A DNA stretch of 64,000 bases from the NCBI RefSeq assembly GCF_028550415.1, contig NZ_JAQQKX010000011.1, forward strand, positions 62,001 through 126,000. The letters run 5' to 3'. This DNA is from Asticcacaulis aquaticus (GTDB lineage Bacteria; Pseudomonadota; Alphaproteobacteria; Caulobacterales; Caulobacteraceae). Both the position numbers and the translations under genes were made by a program. This document shows positions 1 through 8,991 of this stretch, one piece after another; position 1 is the first letter of the stretch; each line of letters opens with the position of its first letter. The notes beneath the pieces are model-generated. The model did no database searches, was not told the origin of the DNA, and was given only the letters and a program-made list of their open reading frames with translations.

Positions 1-756
<756 letters not shown>

Positions 757-760
757 ATTT

Positions 761-809
761 CCCTCTCCCTTGAGGGAGAGGGTGGCGCGGAGCGCCGGGT
801 GAGGGGTAG
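761..809. repeat. GC-rich palindromic repeat, unit A
   Basis: The unit opens with a near-perfect hairpin, ccctctccct-tga-gggagaggg, and ends with gggtgagggg. That tail is complementary to the start of unit B at 877-913, so A and B can also pair with each other. The same type of repeat occurs at 49595-49635. Short repeats of this kind are widespread in proteobacterial intergenic DNA and often sit after stop codons. Confidence 0.75.
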
Positions 810-876
810 CTGTTTCCTATTGTACTTATGTGGCGTTTTAAAGTGTCTGATCCTCAAGCGCGTGTGTGCGGCATTT

Positions 877-913
877 CCCCCTCACCCTAACCCTCTCCCT
901 CAGGGAGAGGGGA
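877..913. repeat. GC-rich palindromic repeat, unit B (inverted to unit A)
   Basis: Begins cccctcaccc and ends with the hairpin ccctctccct-ca-gggagaggg, in inverted orientation to the unit at 761-809. The roughly 65 bp between the units and the 120 bp that follow up to surE contain no gene. The paired units could act as a transcription end for serS, but there is no clear T-run. Confidence 0.75.
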
Positions 914-1037
914 TTTTGAGAGCGAGCCGTGCCACCTGCTCCAAGTGACGGGTGCAGGGTCCGCGACCCTGCATAACTTGACTTTCCGACTGCGACCAAG
1001 CTTGCGGATTTACGCGAAATCGCAGTAGTACGGTTGC

Positions 1038-1835
1038 ATGCGTATCCTCCTGACCAATGACGACGGTATCGACGCCTACGGTATGACCGTGCTGCGTGAG
1101 ATCGCCGCGCACCTGAGCGACGATGTGTGGGTTTGCGCGCCGTTGTATGAGCAGTCCGGTAAGGGGCGGGGGATTACCTTGCACGATCCGATCCGGGCGC
1201 ATCGCCGGGACGACAAGAGCTTTGCGGTGAGCGGGACGCCGACCGACTGCGTGCAGATCGCGGTCAATGATTTGCTCCCCGAGCCGCCGGACCTCGTGCT
1301 GTCGGGGGTCAATCGCGGCTTCAATCTGGCGCAGGACGTGACGCTGTCGGGGACGGTGGCGGGCGCCCTGCAGGGCATGAGTCTGGGGATTCCGTCGATC
1401 GCCCTGTCGCAGTGCCTCGATTTCGATATCGACGTCGAGGCGCAGTGGGAAGCGTCGCGCATCCATGGCGCGCCGGTGATTAGCGCTTTGTTGTCAAAGG
1501 GCTGGGCGAAGAATCTGATCTTCAATATCAATTTCCCCGACTGCGACGACGCGGCGGTGACCGGCGTTGAAATGACCCGTCAGGGGTTCCGCGACCTGCA
1601 CGACCTGCATGCGGTGAAACGCGTCGATCCGCGTGGGCGCAACTATTACTGGCTTGATTTCCATGCCCATCAACATACGCTGCTCGATGGCACGGATTTG
1701 AAGGCCGTGGCGGAAAACCGTATTTCGGTAACGCCGCTGCATCTGGACCTGACGCATTATGAAACCCTGAACGATTTCAAAGGTGTGCTGGGTGGAGCCG
1801 TGCCGAAAAAAGTCATGCTGGAGGCCGATCAATGA
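1038..1835 (+). CDS. surE: 5'/3'-nucleotidase SurE
   Basis: Metal-dependent phosphatase acting on nucleoside monophosphates, 265 residues, usual length. The N-terminal signature MRILLTNDDGIDA carries the metal-binding pair D8-D9. S40 in the YEQSGKGRG loop and N92 in SGVNRGFNL complete the expected metal site. The start is the only reasonable ATG, at the family's conserved N-terminus. The stop overlaps the pcm start (ATGA), so surE and pcm are translationally coupled, the classical surE-pcm stress and survival pair. Confidence 0.97.
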   Translation: MRILLTNDDGIDAYGMTVLREIAAHLSDDVWVCAPLYEQSGKGRGITLHDPIRAHRRDDKSFAVSGTPTDCVQIAVNDLLPEPPDLVLSGVNRGFNLAQDVTLSGTVAGALQGMSLGIPSIALSQCLDFDIDVEAQWEASRIHGAPVISALLSKGWAKNLIFNINFPDCDDAAVTGVEMTRQGFRDLHDLHAVKRVDPRGRNYYWLDFHAHQHTLLDGTDLKAVAENRISVTPLHLDLTHYETLNDFKGVLGGAVPKKVMLEADQ

Positions 1836-2485
1836 TGGACGATACGGATAAGGGCCAGACCCGGATCGAGCGTCTGCTGGAGAGCCTGAAGGCGCAGGGC
1901 ATCAGCGACGAAAAGCTGCTGCACGCGATGGAATATACGCCGCGCGATCTGTTCGTGCCGGAGCTGTTCCTTGACCGGTCGTGGGAGGATTCGGCCATCC
2001 CGATCGCCGCAGGCCAGACGATTTCACAGCCCTATATCGTCGCCCTGATGACACAGGCGCTCAAGCTGGAAGGCCGTCACCGGGTGCTGGAGATCGGCAC
2101 CGGGTCGGGCTACCAGACGGCGATCCTGTCGCGGCTGGTGCGGTATGTCTATACGATCGAGCGCTACCGTTCGCTGATGCTGGAGGCGGAAATCCGCCAT
2201 AAGCGGCTGATGCTTGAAAACATCATCTACCGTTTCGCCGACGGCTGGGCCGGCTGGCCGGAGCAGGCGCCGTTCGACCGGATTCTGGTCACCGCTGCCC
2301 TGCCGGACGAGCCGATGCCGCTTTTGTCGCAGCTCAAGGTCAAGGGGATCATGGTCGCGCCGCAGGGCAAGGGCTCGGTGCAGCGTCTGCTGCGCTATAC
2401 GCGGACGCCGGACGCCTATGAGGTCGAGGATCTGGGCGAGGTGCGTTTCGTGCCGCTGATCGAAGGCGTGGCTAAGGACGGTTGA
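1832..2485 (+). CDS. pcm: Protein-L-isoaspartate O-methyltransferase
   Basis: Methylates isoaspartyl residues in damaged proteins using SAM, starting their repair. The 217-residue protein has the PCMT substrate-loop motif AGQTISQPYIVALM (60-73) and an intact SAM motif I, VLEIGTGSGYQ, at 85-95. The start overlaps the surE stop; a second ATG three bases later is equally possible. It converges with the minus-strand sigma operon, overlapping its last gene by 14 bp at the 3' ends. Compare the degenerate PCMT-like protein at 26387-27016. Confidence 0.96.
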   Translation: MMDDTDKGQTRIERLLESLKAQGISDEKLLHAMEYTPRDLFVPELFLDRSWEDSAIPIAAGQTISQPYIVALMTQALKLEGRHRVLEIGTGSGYQTAILSRLVRYVYTIERYRSLMLEAEIRHKRLMLENIIYRFADGWAGWPEQAPFDRILVTAALPDEPMPLLSQLKVKGIMVAPQGKGSVQRLLRYTRTPDAYEVEDLGEVRFVPLIEGVAKDG

Positions 2486-2759
2486 ACCGCGCCTGACGCA
2501 GGATCGCGAAGACGGCGGGGATGGCGCTGATCATCACCACGAAGACGGGCAGGGCATAGAGGCCGTCCAGCACCGGTGCAACGGCGGGCGTCAGGGCCAC
2601 GGCGGCTATCAATAAAGACAGGGCGACGACGATCATCTGACCGACATGGCGGCGGAAGCGGCGGCGCTCGACGGCGGCCATGACGCGTACCTCGAAGGCC
2701 CAGTCGCGCGTCGGCACGACCGGTTCGGCGGCAAACATCGCTTTCAGGCTATCAGTCAT
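2472..2759 (-). CDS. Small membrane protein, putative anti-sigma factor
   Basis: 95 residues, starting at MTDSLKAMF, whose ATG overlaps the stop of the upstream sigma gene by 8 bases (ATGACTGA). The N-terminal half is cytoplasmic and charged (a WAFEVRVMAAVERRRFRR segment). The C-terminal half forms two membrane segments. No zinc-binding His/Cys motif is present, so it is not a ZAS-type anti-sigma factor. The position directly after an ECF sigma gene and the membrane topology suggest that it restrains that sigma factor; this is inference. No named family recognised. Confidence 0.75.
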   Translation of the reverse strand: MTDSLKAMFAAEPVVPTRDWAFEVRVMAAVERRRFRRHVGQMIVVALSLLIAAVALTPAVAPVLDGLYALPVFVVMISAIPAVFAILRQARFNRP

Positions 2760-3282
2760 TTTCAACTCCCAGCAGCGCACACAGCCGCGCACGGCCCCGC
2801 TGAATATGCGATTTTACGGTGCCGAGGGGAAGCCCCAGAATCGCGGCGGCCTCAGTATGGCTGTAGTCTTCGGCGACGCAGAGCGATACCGCGGCACGCT
2901 GCTCGACCGGCAGGGTCTGCATGGCGGCGTCCAGCGTCAGGCGCGTCTCGTGCGCGGGCGTCTCGGCGTCGTCGCGCAGGGATAGCCAGGCGGCGTCGCG
3001 TTCGCTGCCGCGTTTCAACCGTCGCCGGTCGTTGAGCGCCTTGCGGTAGGCGATGCCGCAGACGAAGGTGCGGAACGCGACGCCCGGCGCGATACGGTCA
3101 AGGCGCGACCACGCGGTGACGAAGGCTTCCTGCGCCAGATCGTCGGCATCGGCGGGGGTGGCGACCAGACGACGCAGGAAGGCGCGCACCGCCTGCTGAT
3201 GCGCGCCGACCAGAGCCGCGAAGGCCTGATCCGATCCCTGCTTCGCCTGCGACAGGCGTGTGTCGTCCCCCGGCTGGCGCAC
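2752..3282 (-). CDS. ECF-type RNA polymerase sigma factor
   Basis: 176 residues with both ECF domains. Region sigma-2 lies around residues 20-65 (AFLRRL, DADDLAQEAFVTAWSRLD). Region sigma-4 is at about 120-170 (LPVEQRAAVSLCVAEDYSHTE, then the recognition helix LGLPLGTVKSHIQRGRARL). Translation starts at GTG (3282), one base after the stop of the membrane protein upstream, with AAGGA about 5 bases before. Operon order is membrane protein, sigma, membrane anti-sigma candidate. The target regulon cannot be read from the sequence. Confidence 0.93.
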   Translation of the reverse strand: MRQPGDDTRLSQAKQGSDQAFAALVGAHQQAVRAFLRRLVATPADADDLAQEAFVTAWSRLDRIAPGVAFRTFVCGIAYRKALNDRRRLKRGSERDAAWLSLRDDAETPAHETRLTLDAAMQTLPVEQRAAVSLCVAEDYSHTEAAAILGLPLGTVKSHIQRGRARLCALLGVEND

Positions 3283-3283
3283 C

Positions 3284-3676
3284 TCAGTCCTTACGCTCGG
3301 TGCGCAGGCGGTAGATGAGCAGGATCAGCATGATCAGCGCGGCGGGCGCGAAGCCCAGACCCAGCGCGATGAACACGGTCTCGCCCGTGCGCCAGCCGGT
3401 GTAGCCAAACGCCAGCGCCAGCGCCGCGAACACGGTGAAGGCGGAAACGAGGCTGGTGATACGGCCGGAGCGCGTGCCGCCGCAGCCGTCCGTACTGTCG
3501 TTGTCGCTGAGGGTGGCGAGCAGGGCGGGCGGAGGTTCCTTGCCCTGTTCGACGTAGAAGCGGATCAGGCGGATCTTCTCGGTCCGCGCGCGGTGGGCGC
3601 TGTACATGCTGAAAAAGCCCATCCCCATCCCGAGGATCGGGAAGATCAGCCACCAGTACTGATGAAAATAGTCCAT
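3284..3676 (-). CDS. DUF6249-like membrane protein
   Basis: 130 residues: an N-terminal membrane segment (WWLIFPILGMGMGFFSMY), a short basic cytoplasmic stretch with the family-like IRLIRFYVEQGKEPPPALL, then two more membrane segments and a charged C-terminus. Such proteins are often encoded beside ECF sigma genes. It is the first gene of the three-gene operon, with a good ribosome site (AAAGGAAATCAATC-ATG). The function is unknown; a role in sensing or signalling to the sigma factor is inferred from position only. Confidence 0.8.
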   Translation of the reverse strand: MDYFHQYWWLIFPILGMGMGFFSMYSAHRARTEKIRLIRFYVEQGKEPPPALLATLSDNDSTDGCGGTRSGRITSLVSAFTVFAALALAFGYTGWRTGETVFIALGLGFAPAALIMLILLIYRLRTERKD

Positions 3677-3899
3677 GATTGATTTCCTTTGCGCCGGACG
3701 ACCCCTGTGGCGTCCTTATGCGACTGAATGTCCGCCGGGGCGGGTATTGGATGCGGATCACGAAAATTTTTTCGATTCGATCCCCGAATTCCTTTTCAAA
3801 ACGTGACTGGAACGCGCGCACGGTAATCTTTCATTATCCATAATTCCCCCATAAAGAGCGCGTAAAGACGTCCTGAAGAGATTTGTCGGGAGAGACCCC

Positions 3900-5051
3900 A
3901 TGCGCGTACCGTTTCTTTTATCCACGCTTCTGGTGGCCGGTGTCGGCCTGACCGGGTGTACGGTCGCGCCGCAAGCTCCCAAATATCCGATCTATATGCA
4001 GGACAAGCCGGTCGCCGAAGCGCCTTCGCCGGAAAAAGCCCTCACCCCTGAAAAGCCGGTCGATGAAAACGCCGGGGTGCAGGGATTGGGCACGAAGGGT
4101 GAGATCACCACCAACGAATTGCCGCCCCCACCGCCACCCCCGCCGCCGCCGGTCGAGAAGGTGGTCGCGGTGAAAGCGCCCGAGGTGAAACCGGGTGCGC
4201 CGAAACCGGCCGTCGCCCCGGCGGTAAAGACGCTCACGGCGGGTTATGTCTATACGCTTCAGGCGCAGGATACGCTGTACGGCGTGTCGCGCCGGTTCGG
4301 CGTGCCGATTCAGACGCTTTATCAGATGAACGGCCTGACCGCGGCGTCGGTGACGCGCATCGGTCAGAAGGTGCTGCTGCCGGAAACGGCGAAGGACAAG
4401 GGGCTTGAGGCCTATGCCAACGGTCCGGCGCCGGAAAAGGTGAAGACCGTCGTCGCCCAGGCCGACAAGGCACCCGCGCCTAGGCCGGTCGAAAAGCCGC
4501 CGGTCAAGGTGGTCGACGCCACGGTCGTCACGCCGGCGCCGAAGCCCGTCGTCGTGCCGCCTGCGCCGAAACCGGTCGTCAAGGAGGCCGAAAAGGTCGA
4601 GCCGATCAAGCCGGCGGCCCCGAAGGTGTTCCCGGATTCGACCGGTATCGCCAGACTGGGCAAGGGTAAATTCGTCTGGCCGTACAAGGGCAATGTGCTG
4701 GTTCGCTACGGTCAGCTGGGGCCGAACGTGCGCAATGACGGCATCAATATCGGTGGTCCGGAAGGGGCCGAGGTCGTGGCCGCCGATGAAGGCATCGTCG
4801 TCTATGTCGGCGATCAGGTGAAAGAACTGGGCAACACCGTCTATATCAAGCACGCCAACGGTTTCTATACGGGCTATTCGCATCTGGGCAAGGTGAGCGT
4901 GAAGGCCAACCAGAAGATCGAGCAGGGGCAGGCGTTGGGGACGCTGGGCAAGACCGGGGCGGTCGACCGCGCGCAACTGCACTTCGAGATCCGCTATACG
5001 CCGTCGTCGGAAATCGCCAAGCCGATCGATCCGACCCTGGTCCTGCCGTAA
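3900..5051 (+). CDS. NlpD-like LysM/LytM lipoprotein (probable amidase activator)
   Basis: 383 residues, exported lipoprotein: signal peptide with lipobox LTGC, so lipidated Cys20. A proline- and alanine-rich linker follows (ten prolines at 75-84), then a LysM peptidoglycan-binding domain at about 116-162, a second Pro/Ala linker, and a C-terminal LytM/M23 domain from about 265. The M23 zinc site is incomplete: the usual HxGxDI reads NDGINI and the HLHFE motif reads QLHFEIR, while GYSHLG keeps its His. E. coli NlpD is degenerate in a similar way and activates cell-wall amidases, so a regulatory rather than hydrolytic role is likely. It lies between pcm and yajC. Confidence 0.88.
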   Translation: MRVPFLLSTLLVAGVGLTGCTVAPQAPKYPIYMQDKPVAEAPSPEKALTPEKPVDENAGVQGLGTKGEITTNELPPPPPPPPPPVEKVVAVKAPEVKPGAPKPAVAPAVKTLTAGYVYTLQAQDTLYGVSRRFGVPIQTLYQMNGLTAASVTRIGQKVLLPETAKDKGLEAYANGPAPEKVKTVVAQADKAPAPRPVEKPPVKVVDATVVTPAPKPVVVPPAPKPVVKEAEKVEPIKPAAPKVFPDSTGIARLGKGKFVWPYKGNVLVRYGQLGPNVRNDGINIGGPEGAEVVAADEGIVVYVGDQVKELGNTVYIKHANGFYTGYSHLGKVSVKANQKIEQGQALGTLGKTGAVDRAQLHFEIRYTPSSEIAKPIDPTLVLP

Positions 5052-5181
5052 ACCGTTTGCACGATAGGCCCTCATAAGGGCGCATAAAAAGCGCATTGAC
5101 CTTTTTGTTTCTGCGCCTATGTATGGCGCATCGATAATTGCGCCTGTTTTCAGGCCCCAATGAGACTAACGGAGAACCGTC

Positions 5182-5481
5182 TTGGATCAAGCTGCCCTGC
5201 TTCAGCTTCTGCCCTTCGTGGCGATTTTCGCCCTGATGTACTTCCTGATCATCCGCCCGCAGCAAAAGCGCGCCAAGGAGCATCAGGCCCAGATCTCCGG
5301 CATCAAGCGTAATGACACGGTCGTCCTGTCGAACGGCATGATCGGCAAGATCACCCGCGTCGAAGAGGCCGAGGTGATGGTCGAAATCGCGTCGGGCGTC
5401 AATGTCCGCGTCGTCAAGGCGATGGTCACCGAGGTGCGCACCAAGGGTGAGCCCGCCGCCGCCAACGACAAGGCCGCCTAA
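5182..5481 (+). CDS. yajC: Preprotein translocase subunit YajC
   Basis: Small inner-membrane partner of SecDF, 99 residues. A single N-terminal membrane segment (LLPFVAIFALMYFLIIRPQQKR) is followed by the typical cytoplasmic domain with RNDTVVLSNGMIGKITRVEE. The start codon is TTG with GGAG eight bases upstream; no better ATG exists. A terminator follows at 5501-5533, so secDF, though adjacent, probably has its own promoter. Confidence 0.96.
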   Translation: MDQAALLQLLPFVAIFALMYFLIIRPQQKRAKEHQAQISGIKRNDTVVLSNGMIGKITRVEEAEVMVEIASGVNVRVVKAMVTEVRTKGEPAAANDKAA

Positions 5482-5500
5482 TACCTCTCCGAGCTACCCG

Positions 5501-5533
5501 GCCTGTTCGCATATCCTGCGGGCAGGCTTTTTG
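5501..5533 (+). terminator. Rho-independent terminator after yajC
   Basis: An 11-bp stem, gcctgttcgca / tgcgggcaggc, with a five-base loop (two G-U pairs), followed directly by a run of five T. Confidence 0.75.
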
Positions 5534-5540
5534 TGTTAGA

Positions 5541-5585
5541 GCGATATGTCGAAAAGTGTACAGCGGTTTTCGACTATAATATCGC
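5541..5585. repeat. REP-like palindrome, 45 bp
   Basis: Nested inverted repeat with outer arms gcgatat / atatcgc and inner arms gtcgaaaa / ttttcgac. The core cgaaaagtgtacagcgg is shared, with one change, with the palindrome at 40340-40384. It sits between the yajC terminator and secDF. Confidence 0.8.
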
Positions 5586-5621
5586 GACAGTCAAAAATAG
5601 TATATTCAGGTTTCTCCGCCC

Positions 5622-8210
5622 ATGATGCAAACATCCCGCTGGAAAATCGCACTGGTGGTCATCGCCACCCTTGCCGGTATCTGGTTTTCCCTGCCGAATC
5701 TTCTGCCGCAGGGCGTAAAGGACGACCTGAAGTTCCTGCCGCAGAACGGGCTGAACCTCGGTCTCGACCTTCAGGGCGGATCGCAGCTCCTGCTTGAGGT
5801 CGATACCGATGCTCTGGCGGCGGAGCGCGTCAAGAACCTGACCGAAGAGGTGCGCGAACGTCTGCGGACCGCGAATATCGCCTTTACCGGCCTGACGGCT
5901 CAGGGCGACACGGTGCGCGTCAATATCACCGACGCGGCGCAGGTGACGCAGGCCCAGACGGCGCTCAACGCCCTGTCGACGCCGCTGGCCAATAACCCGT
6001 CGGCGCGCGAATTCACCTTGAACCGCGACGGTCAGGCCCTGCGCCTGACCTATACGACCGAAGGCAAGGCTTCGGCGGCGACCGGGGCGGTGGACGCCTC
6101 GATCGAGACGGTGCGTCGCCGGATTGACAATCTGGGCACCAAGGAACCGACCATCATCCGTCAGGGCAGCAACCGCATCATGGTGCAGGCCCCGGGCGAG
6201 AGCGATCCGGAGCAGCTCAAGCGCGTCATCGGCACCACGGCCAAGCTGACCTTCCAGATGGTCGATCAGTCGGTCAGCCAGAGCGATCTGGCGGCCGGGC
6301 GTATTCCGCCGGGTTCCGAGCTGCTGCCGACCTCCGACCCCAAGCTGGCCCCCGTCATGGTGGTCAAGAAGCGCGTCGTCGTGTCGGGTGAGAACCTGAC
6401 CAAGGCCTTCGTCGATACCGATCAGAACGGTCGCCCGGCCATCGGCTTCCGCTTCGATGGTCAGGGCGCGCGCAAATTCGGCGAAGTCACCGCCGCCAAT
6501 ATCGGCAAGCCGTTCGCCATCATCCTCGACGGCAAGATCGTGTCGGCCCCGAACATCGTCAGCGCCATCACCGGCGGTTCAGGTCAGATCACCGGCGGCT
6601 TCTCGATTCAGGAAGCCTCGGAAATGGTCAATATCCTCAACGGCGGTGCGCTGACCGCGCCGCTGAATATCGAGGAGCAACGCGTCGTGTCGGCCGAACT
6701 GGGCGCCGACGCGGTGGCCAAGGGCGGCCTGTCGACCGTCATCGCCTTCATTTCGGTGCTGATCTTCATGGTGCTGGCCTATGGCTGGCTGTTCGGCGGT
6801 ATTTCGATCGCCGCACTTCTGGTCAACCTTGTCCTGCTGATCGCCGGCATGTCGGTGACGCAGGCCACCCTGACCCTGCCCGGCATCGCCGGTCTTATTC
6901 TGACCCTCGCCGTGGCCGTCGACGCCAACGTGCTGATCTATGAGCGGATGCGCGACGAGGTACGCTCGGGCCGTAATGTCATCGGGGCGCTCGACGCCGG
7001 TTTCTCGAAGGCTATGGAAACCATTATCGATGCCAACCTGACCTCACTGGGCGCGGCGGCGATCATGTTCTTCTTCGGCGCGGGTCCCGTGCGCGGCTTC
7101 GCCTGGACCCTGTCGCTCGGCGTCGTGACCTCGGTCTTCTCGGCGGTTCTGGTGACGCAGGTTCTGCTGGCCTGGTGGTATCAGGCGCGCCGTCCGAAGA
7201 CCCTGCCGATCGAGGATCACGTCTCAAACTCCAAGTGGCCGCTGATCAAGATCCTGCCGCAAAAGACCAATTTCAACTTCGTCCGCTTCTCGAAAATCGC
7301 GGGCATGGCCTCGGTGGTTCTGGTCTGCGCCTCGCTGTTCTTCACCATCTGGCCGGGCACCCCGCCGTGCGGCGGCCTGAACTGCGGCGTCGATTTCAAG
7401 GGCGGTACGATCCTCGAAATGTCGAATCCGCAGCCGGTCGGCGACGAAGCGGTGCGCGATAATCTCAGCAAGCTGGACCTCCACGATCTTCAGGCTCAGG
7501 GTGCGGGTACCACCGGTCAGGACGTGCTGATCCGGTTCGAGACCCCGACGGGTAATCCGCAGATTGCCATCGACAAGGTTCAGAACAGCCTCAAGGCTGA
7601 ATTCCCGGGGGCGACCTTCAAGCCCGCCACCGTGGTCGGCCCGAAGGTCTCGGGTGAATTGCTGACCGGCGGCGTGCTGGCCCTGGTCTGGGCCATCGGC
7701 CTGATGATGGTCTATATCTGGTTCCGGTTTGAGTGGCAGTTCGGTCTGGGGGCCGTGTTCGGCCTCGTCCACGACGTGATCCTGACGTTCGGCCTGTTCG
7801 CCGTCTTCAAGCTGGAATTCACCCTGACGGCGGTCGCGGCCATCCTGACGATCATCGGTTATTCGATGAACGACACCGTCGTCGTGTTCGACCGCATCCG
7901 TGAGAACCTGCGCAAGTACAAGAAACTGCCGCTTAAGGACGTGGTCGACCTGTCGATCAACGAGACCCTGTCACGGACGATCATCACCGGCGTGACCGCG
8001 GTCATGGCCCTGACCGGTCTGGCCGTGCTGGGCGGCGAAGCGCTGTTCTCCTTCTCGGTGGCGCTGATCTTCGGGATTATCATCGGCACCTATTCGTCGA
8101 TCTATGTGGCGGCGCCGGCGATCCTGCTGTGGGGCGTCAACCGCAACCAGACCGAAGCCGAGGTCGTCGATGTCGGCGGCTTCAAGGGCAAGAAGTCGCC
8201 GCAGGGTTAA
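5622..8210 (+). CDS. secDF: Fused SecDF protein-export protein
   Basis: 862 residues joining SecD and SecF in one frame; together they use the proton gradient to drive late export through SecYEG. The SecD half (about 1-530) shows LGLDLQGGSQLLLEVD, the P1 periplasmic domain and six membrane segments including AVAVDANVLIYERMRDE. The SecF half (about 545-862) begins with a membrane segment, then GVDFKGGTILEM, and has the conserved GYSMNDTVVVFDRIREN. The joint falls around YQARRPKTLPIEDHV. Many relatives encode secD and secF as two genes. Two adjacent ATGs are possible starts; the ribosome site is weak. A strong terminator follows. Confidence 0.96.
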   Translation: MMQTSRWKIALVVIATLAGIWFSLPNLLPQGVKDDLKFLPQNGLNLGLDLQGGSQLLLEVDTDALAAERVKNLTEEVRERLRTANIAFTGLTAQGDTVRVNITDAAQVTQAQTALNALSTPLANNPSAREFTLNRDGQALRLTYTTEGKASAATGAVDASIETVRRRIDNLGTKEPTIIRQGSNRIMVQAPGESDPEQLKRVIGTTAKLTFQMVDQSVSQSDLAAGRIPPGSELLPTSDPKLAPVMVVKKRVVVSGENLTKAFVDTDQNGRPAIGFRFDGQGARKFGEVTAANIGKPFAIILDGKIVSAPNIVSAITGGSGQITGGFSIQEASEMVNILNGGALTAPLNIEEQRVVSAELGADAVAKGGLSTVIAFISVLIFMVLAYGWLFGGISIAALLVNLVLLIAGMSVTQATLTLPGIAGLILTLAVAVDANVLIYERMRDEVRSGRNVIGALDAGFSKAMETIIDANLTSLGAAAIMFFFGAGPVRGFAWTLSLGVVTSVFSAVLVTQVLLAWWYQARRPKTLPIEDHVSNSKWPLIKILPQKTNFNFVRFSKIAGMASVVLVCASLFFTIWPGTPPCGGLNCGVDFKGGTILEMSNPQPVGDEAVRDNLSKLDLHDLQAQGAGTTGQDVLIRFETPTGNPQIAIDKVQNSLKAEFPGATFKPATVVGPKVSGELLTGGVLALVWAIGLMMVYIWFRFEWQFGLGAVFGLVHDVILTFGLFAVFKLEFTLTAVAAILTIIGYSMNDTVVVFDRIRENLRKYKKLPLKDVVDLSINETLSRTIITGVTAVMALTGLAVLGGEALFSFSVALIFGIIIGTYSSIYVAAPAILLWGVNRNQTEAEVVDVGGFKGKKSPQG

Positions 8211-8233
8211 GCCGTTCGCCTTTAAAAACATCA

Positions 8234-8266
8234 AACCGCCCGGTCAGTGCCGGGCGGTTTTTTGTT
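8234..8266 (+). terminator. Rho-independent terminator after secDF
   Basis: Perfect 10-bp stem aaccgcccgg / ccgggcggtt with a six-base loop, then tttttt. Confidence 0.9.
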
Positions 8267-8298
8267 GCTTTTGCTGCCGGTGGGTTTAAGCGAGCGTC

Positions 8299-8991
8299 AT
8301 GTCCGAAGCCTTGACCGATAACGAAACCGTGCCGCGCGACGAGATCGTCCGCCTGAGCGCCAACTTCATCGACGATGCGCAAAAGCGTGAGCAGGTGCTG
8401 GCGATTTTCGCCTTCATCGAACTGCTGCGCGACGTTCCGGCGCGCGTGTCGGAGCCGCTGCTGGGCGATATCCGCTATACGTGGTGGCTTGAGGCCATCG
8501 AGGAAATCGCGGCGGGCGGCAAGGTGCGTTACCACCCCTTAAGCGCCGCGCTGGAGCCGTTGATCCGTGAGCACGGCCTCGACGCGGAGGCTTTCCGTGA
8601 GGCCATCGAGGCGCATCGCGTCTTGCTCGATGGCAAGCTGTCGATGCGTGATGCGCTTAATGTCGCCGATCAGGGCATCGTCGTGTTGATCCGGCAGGCG
8701 GCGCAGTTGCTCGACGCCGAGGCCGATCTTGACACCCTTGCGGCGCCCGCCCGCTTTCAGGCTTTGGCGGCGTTGAAAGCGGCGCGTCTGCTCAAGGCCG
8801 AAGAGGCTGGGGAGGTCGAATACCGGCACCTGTATCGCGAAGCCCGCGCGGCGCTGAAACGCGTTCCCACGGCTTTGTTGCCGCTGGTTCTGCCGTCGGC
8901 TCTGGCAGGGGATGCGTGGTTCGGCCGGACGCGCGGGGCGTTTTCGGTCCGCGCCCGCCTGTTGTGGGCGTTCGTGTCGGGCCGGATTTAA
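8299..8991 (+). CDS. Squalene/phytoene synthase-family protein, NDUFAF6-like
   Basis: 230 residues, all-helical, resembling the non-enzymatic branch of the trans-isoprenyl synthase fold. The family landmark is LAIFAFIELLRDVPARVSEPLLGDIRYTWW, comparable to the EPLLGxIRxxWW stretch of NDUFAF6-like proteins. The two Asp-rich DxxxD substrate motifs of true phytoene synthases are not visible and the chain is short. A helper role, for instance in respiratory complex assembly as for mitochondrial NDUFAF6, is more likely than terpene synthesis; this is inference. It overlaps the convergent lipoprotein gene by four bases. Confidence 0.82.
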   Translation: MSEALTDNETVPRDEIVRLSANFIDDAQKREQVLAIFAFIELLRDVPARVSEPLLGDIRYTWWLEAIEEIAAGGKVRYHPLSAALEPLIREHGLDAEAFREAIEAHRVLLDGKLSMRDALNVADQGIVVLIRQAAQLLDAEADLDTLAAPARFQALAALKAARLLKAEEAGEVEYRHLYREARAALKRVPTALLPLVLPSALAGDAWFGRTRGAFSVRARLLWAFVSGRI

